Source: an uncultured Collinsella sp. (lineage in GTDB: Bacteria > Actinomycetota > Coriobacteriia > Coriobacteriales > Coriobacteriaceae). Taken from it: 9,546 nt of DNA. The stretch covers positions 1 to 9,546 of the forward strand of contig UROO01000075.1 in the NCBI GenBank assembly GCA_900549555.1, in the 5' to 3' direction. Position numbers and translations under genes: made by a program. The notes beneath the pieces were generated by a model. The model worked only from the letters and a program-made list of their open reading frames with translations, was not told where the DNA came from and made no database searches. Numbering within the stretch: position 1 is the first letter of the stretch; each line of letters begins with the position of its first letter. Below are positions 6,992 to 9,546 of the stretch, piece after piece.

Positions 6992-6993
6992 CC

Positions 6994-8436
6994 ATGGACC
7001 AGACCGTACCCGCATACGCCGCCGAGGTGGCCGATTACGGGCGCAGCCGCGACCCCGAGCCGGGTGAGGGCGCGCTCGTAAAGAACGTGCGTCCCGAATC
7101 GCCCGCATGGGATGTGGGTATCGAGCCGGGCATGCGCGTGCTCACGGTCAACGGCGAGCAGCTCACCGACATGATCGTGTGGCTCTGGGAGGCAGACGAC
7201 GACACCGTCGACCTCGAGGTTTTCGACCCGCGCGACAACAGCGTCACCCCCGTCGAGCTCGACCGCTTCCCGGGAGAGGACTGGGGCCTTGAGTTCGATG
7301 GCCCCATCTTCGACGGCATGCGCACCTGTGTAAACGCCTGCGTGTTCTGTTTTATGACGATGCTGCCCAAGGGCGGCCGCTCCACGCTCTACATTCGCGA
7401 CGACGACTACCGCCTGAGCTTTTTGCAGGGCAACTTTGTCACGCTCACGAACCTTACCGACGAGGACGTGCAAAACGTCATCCAACGCAACATGAGCCCC
7501 ATGAACGTGTCGGTCCACGCCGTGAGCCCCGATGTCCGCCGACGCATGATGGGCCGCAACGCCCAGCGCGGCATGGATGTGCTCGAGGCCATCATGGCCG
7601 CCGGCATCGAGATTCACGCGCAGATCGTGTTGTGCCCCGGCATGAACGACGGCGAGGAGCTGGAAAAGACCCTGCGCTTTTGCGAGGAGCACGAGCAAAT
7701 CACAAGCCTGGGCATTGTGCCGCTCGGTTTTACCAAGCATCAGAACCGTTTTAGCTGGTCCTACAGCGACAAGCCCGAGCTAGCACGCGAGACCATTGCC
7801 ATGATCCGTCCCTACCAGGATCGTGCCTACGAACGCTTTGGCCGCCACACCTTCCAGATGAGCGACGAGTTCTATCTGGACGCCGGCATCGATCCTCCCG
7901 AGGCAGACTTTTACGACGGTTACCCGCAGTACTACGACGGCATCGGCATGATCCGCTCGTATCTGGACGAGACCGACGACGTGCTGACTACCGACGCCGA
8001 GCGTCTGGCCCGCGTCCGCGAGGCCGTCGCCGCCCGCAACCAGCGGCTTCTATGTCTCTCAGGCGCCAGCGCACGCGACACCGTGGCGCGCTTTGTGGAG
8101 TCGCCGTATGGTCTCGCCGGCACCGTCACAGCCATCAAGAACCGCTACTTTGGCGGCAATGTGGACGTGACCGGCCTCATCGTCGCGTGTGACATCTTGG
8201 AGCAGCTGCCCCAAGACCTGTCGGGGGTTATGCTCTTTGTGCCTAAGCTCATGTTCAACGCTGACGGCATGACGCTTGACGAGTATCATCGTGACGATTT
8301 ACTCGCAAGCCTTACCGGTCGCGGCGCCGAGGTTCATGTGGTGTCGACCATGCCGCATGAGCTGCTCGATACCCTGGAACACATCCTTGGCATTGTGCCC
8401 GCAGACTCTAACACTTCCACTGACCCTACCCATTAA
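6994..8436 (+). CDS. DUF512 radical SAM protein with N-terminal PDZ-like domain
   Basis: This 480-residue protein has the three-part plan of the DUF512 family. A PDZ-like domain lies at about 25-90 (ALVKNVRPESPAWDVGIEPGMRVLTVNGE). A radical SAM core follows, with the cluster motif C112-x3-C116-x2-C119 in TCVNACVFCFM, then LYIRDDDYRLSFLQGNFVTLTNL (about 132-154), a segment diagnostic for the family. The DUF512 domain fills about 300-450 (FYDGYPQYYDGIGMIR, and CLSGASARDTVARF near its middle). The substrate is unknown; cyanobacterial relatives are annotated only as putative iron-sulfur oxidoreductases. The spacing 3-2 between cysteines matches the radical SAM consensus. The ATG at 6994 lies 2 bases after the ispH stop, with AAGGAG 14 bases upstream, a rather long spacing. 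In-frame extension back to 6772 lies inside ispH and is not real. The neighbour der is a common partner of this family in Clostridia. Confidence 0.92.
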   Translation: MDQTVPAYAAEVADYGRSRDPEPGEGALVKNVRPESPAWDVGIEPGMRVLTVNGEQLTDMIVWLWEADDDTVDLEVFDPRDNSVTPVELDRFPGEDWGLEFDGPIFDGMRTCVNACVFCFMTMLPKGGRSTLYIRDDDYRLSFLQGNFVTLTNLTDEDVQNVIQRNMSPMNVSVHAVSPDVRRRMMGRNAQRGMDVLEAIMAAGIEIHAQIVLCPGMNDGEELEKTLRFCEEHEQITSLGIVPLGFTKHQNRFSWSYSDKPELARETIAMIRPYQDRAYERFGRHTFQMSDEFYLDAGIDPPEADFYDGYPQYYDGIGMIRSYLDETDDVLTTDAERLARVREAVAARNQRLLCLSGASARDTVARFVESPYGLAGTVTAIKNRYFGGNVDVTGLIVACDILEQLPQDLSGVMLFVPKLMFNADGMTLDEYHRDDLLASLTGRGAEVHVVSTMPHELLDTLEHILGIVPADSNTSTDPTH

Positions 8437-8441
8437 AGGAG
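8435..8441 (+). promoter_or_regulatory. AAAGGAG ribosome binding site fixing the der start
   Basis: AAAGGAG overlaps the radical SAM stop codon and lies 5 bases before the ATG at 8447. It rules out the in-frame ATG at 8276, which lies deep inside the radical SAM gene. Confidence 0.75.
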
Positions 8442-8446
8442 AGCAG

Positions 8447-9497
8447 ATGAAACCTATCGTCGCCGTCGTCGGACGCCCCAACGTGGGCAAGTCCACGCTC
8501 GTTAACCGCCTGGCCCAGACCTCGGACGCCATCGTCCACGAGTCCCGCGGCGTCACGCGCGACCGCTCGTATCACACGGCCGATTGGAACGGCCGCGAGT
8601 TCACCATCGTCGACACGGGCGGTATCGAGCCGCTCAAGAGCGATGACGTCTTCGCCACGTCCATTCGCGACCAGGCCCTCGCCGCCGCCGAGGAAGCCGC
8701 CGTCATCCTGTTTGTGGTCGACGGCCGCACCGGCGTTACCGAGGAGGACGAGTCGGTCGCTCGCATGCTCAAGCGCTGCGACAAGCCGGTCTTTCTGCTG
8801 GTGAACAAGCTCGACAACCCCGATCGCGAGAACGACAGCATCTGGGAGTTCTATTCGCTCGGCATCGGCGAGCCCACGCCGCTCTCGGCCCTGCACGGCC
8901 ACGGCACGGGCGACCTGCTCGACGCCTGCCTGGAGCATTTCCCGCCCGCGGATGCGGACGATGCGGACGCGGACTACACCCGCGTCGCCGTCATCGGCAA
9001 GCCGAACGTCGGCAAGTCCTCGCTCGTGAACCTCATCCTCGGCGAAAAGCGCGTCATCGTCAGCAACGTCGCCGGCACGACGCGCGACAGCGTCGACACC
9101 CGCTTTGAGAACAAATACGGCAAGTATATCTTTGTCGATACCGCCGGCATCCGGCGCAAGTCCCGCGTGGACGACCGCATTGAGAAATTCTCCGTCATGC
9201 GCGCCAAGCTCGCCATCGAGCGCGCGGATGTGTGCCTGATCATGATCGACGCGCGCGACGGCGTCACGGAGCAGGACACGAAGATCGCCGGCCTCGCGCA
9301 CGAGGCGGGCAAGGCGTCCATCATCGTCGTGAACAAGTGGGACTTGGTCGACAAAGAGACCGGCACCATGGAAAAAATGCGCAAGGACGTCCTGCGCGAC
9401 CTGAGCTTCATGTCCTACGCGCCGGTGCTGTTCATCTCGGCCCTGACCGGCCAGCGCACCGAGCGGCTGTTCGAGCTCATCAACTTTGTCAACGACC
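8447..9497 (+). CDS. der: Ribosome assembly GTPase Der (EngA), 3'-truncated
   Basis: Der is the essential GTPase with two tandem G domains that works in 50S subunit maturation. Of a usual 435-490 residues, 350 are present. The first G domain has GRPNVGKST (9-17), the switch I Thr in RGVTRDRSYH, DTGG (56-59), NKLD (120-123) and SAL (147-149). An Asp/Ala linker (166-177) leads to the second domain, with GKPNVGKSS (184-192), AGTTRDSVDT, DTAG (231-234), NKWD (296-299) and SAL (331-333). The C-terminal KH-like domain is lost because the sequence runs into adapter at 9498; residues read after D350 are artefact. The second half differs from the first: alanine is never GCG in residues 1-167 (0 of 14) but GCG in 10 of 17 afterwards, and the second domain resembles Clostridia Der. 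This may be a natural mosaic or an assembly join. Confidence 0.94.
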
Positions 9498-9546
9498 CTG
9501 TCTCTTATACACATCTGACGCTGCCGACGAACTCTAGGGTGTAGAT
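9498..9546 (+). other. Nextera i5-side library adapter (not genomic)
   Basis: Positions 9498-9516 are the reverse complement of the 19-base Tn5 mosaic end, and 9517-9530 the rest of the Nextera Read 1 adapter. Positions 9531-9538 (ACTCTAGG) sit at the i5 index and match, from memory, the reverse complement of index S516. Positions 9539-9546 (GTGTAGAT) begin the P5 oligonucleotide. Translating it gives the spurious tail PVSYTHLTLP on Der and, on the other strand, MCIRDR. Confidence 0.98.

Noticed and set aside
6772..6993. Upstream in-frame extension of the radical SAM gene
   Set aside because: The extension is entirely inside ispH and has no similarity to the family N-terminus; the ATG at 6994 directly follows the ispH stop.
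8948..8977. Tandem repeat in the der linker (GCGGAC/GATGCG units)
   Set aside because: The repeat is short and imperfect. It encodes an Asp/Ala linker between G domains, a variable region where such composition is ordinary.
47..9497. A defence, mobile or biosynthetic system, CRISPR array, tRNA or rRNA gene
   Set aside because: I looked on both strands and saw no repeats with regular spacing, no transposase or integrase motifs, and no RNA gene signatures. Almost all of the sequence is accounted for by housekeeping genes.
8426..9514. 362-residue - strand frame beginning MCIRDR
   Set aside because: Its start codon is adapter sequence, and the remainder is antisense to der.

Overview
The window is a piece of a GC-rich bacterial chromosome. 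Ten genes are packed on the + strand and all read the same way. I infer a Coriobacteriia member, most likely Collinsella or a close relative (Actinomycetota, gut anaerobe). The basis is the GC-rich codon use, the look of the first Der G domain, the MEP-pathway IspH, and a gene order shared with Clostridia. No marker gene here proves the genus.

The two ends are not genomic. Positions 1-46 and 9498-9546 are Illumina Nextera (Tn5) library adapter with index bases. The genomic insert is therefore about 47-9497, and the first and last genes are cut by the contig ends.

Layout: (1) 47-1044, C-terminal part of an ABC-F ATPase. (2) 1031-1327, an unrecognised 98-residue membrane protein that starts on GTG inside the ABC-F gene. 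(3) 1337-2020, a site-2 (M50) membrane metalloprotease. (4) An 84-base gap with a perfect 7-bp hairpin and a weak possible promoter. (5) 2105-2914 scpA and 2927-3646 scpB, the condensin partner proteins. (6) 3633-4604, an RluB-type 23S rRNA pseudouridine synthase overlapping scpB. (7) 4671-5357 cmk, 5361-6089 a PlsC-like acyltransferase, 6092-6991 ispH, 6994-8436 a DUF512 radical SAM protein, and 8447-9497 der (truncated). Gaps are 2-84 bases and two pairs overlap, so this looks like one or two housekeeping operons linking chromosome segregation, ribosome maturation, nucleotide supply, phospholipid and isoprenoid synthesis.

I found no mobile element, CRISPR array, tRNA, rRNA or defence system, and no convincing undescribed multi-gene system. 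The points worth a second look are the adapter ends, a possible compositional and phylogenetic break inside der, a Glu in place of the catalytic Asp in the acyltransferase, the small membrane protein, and the uncharacterised radical SAM enzyme.
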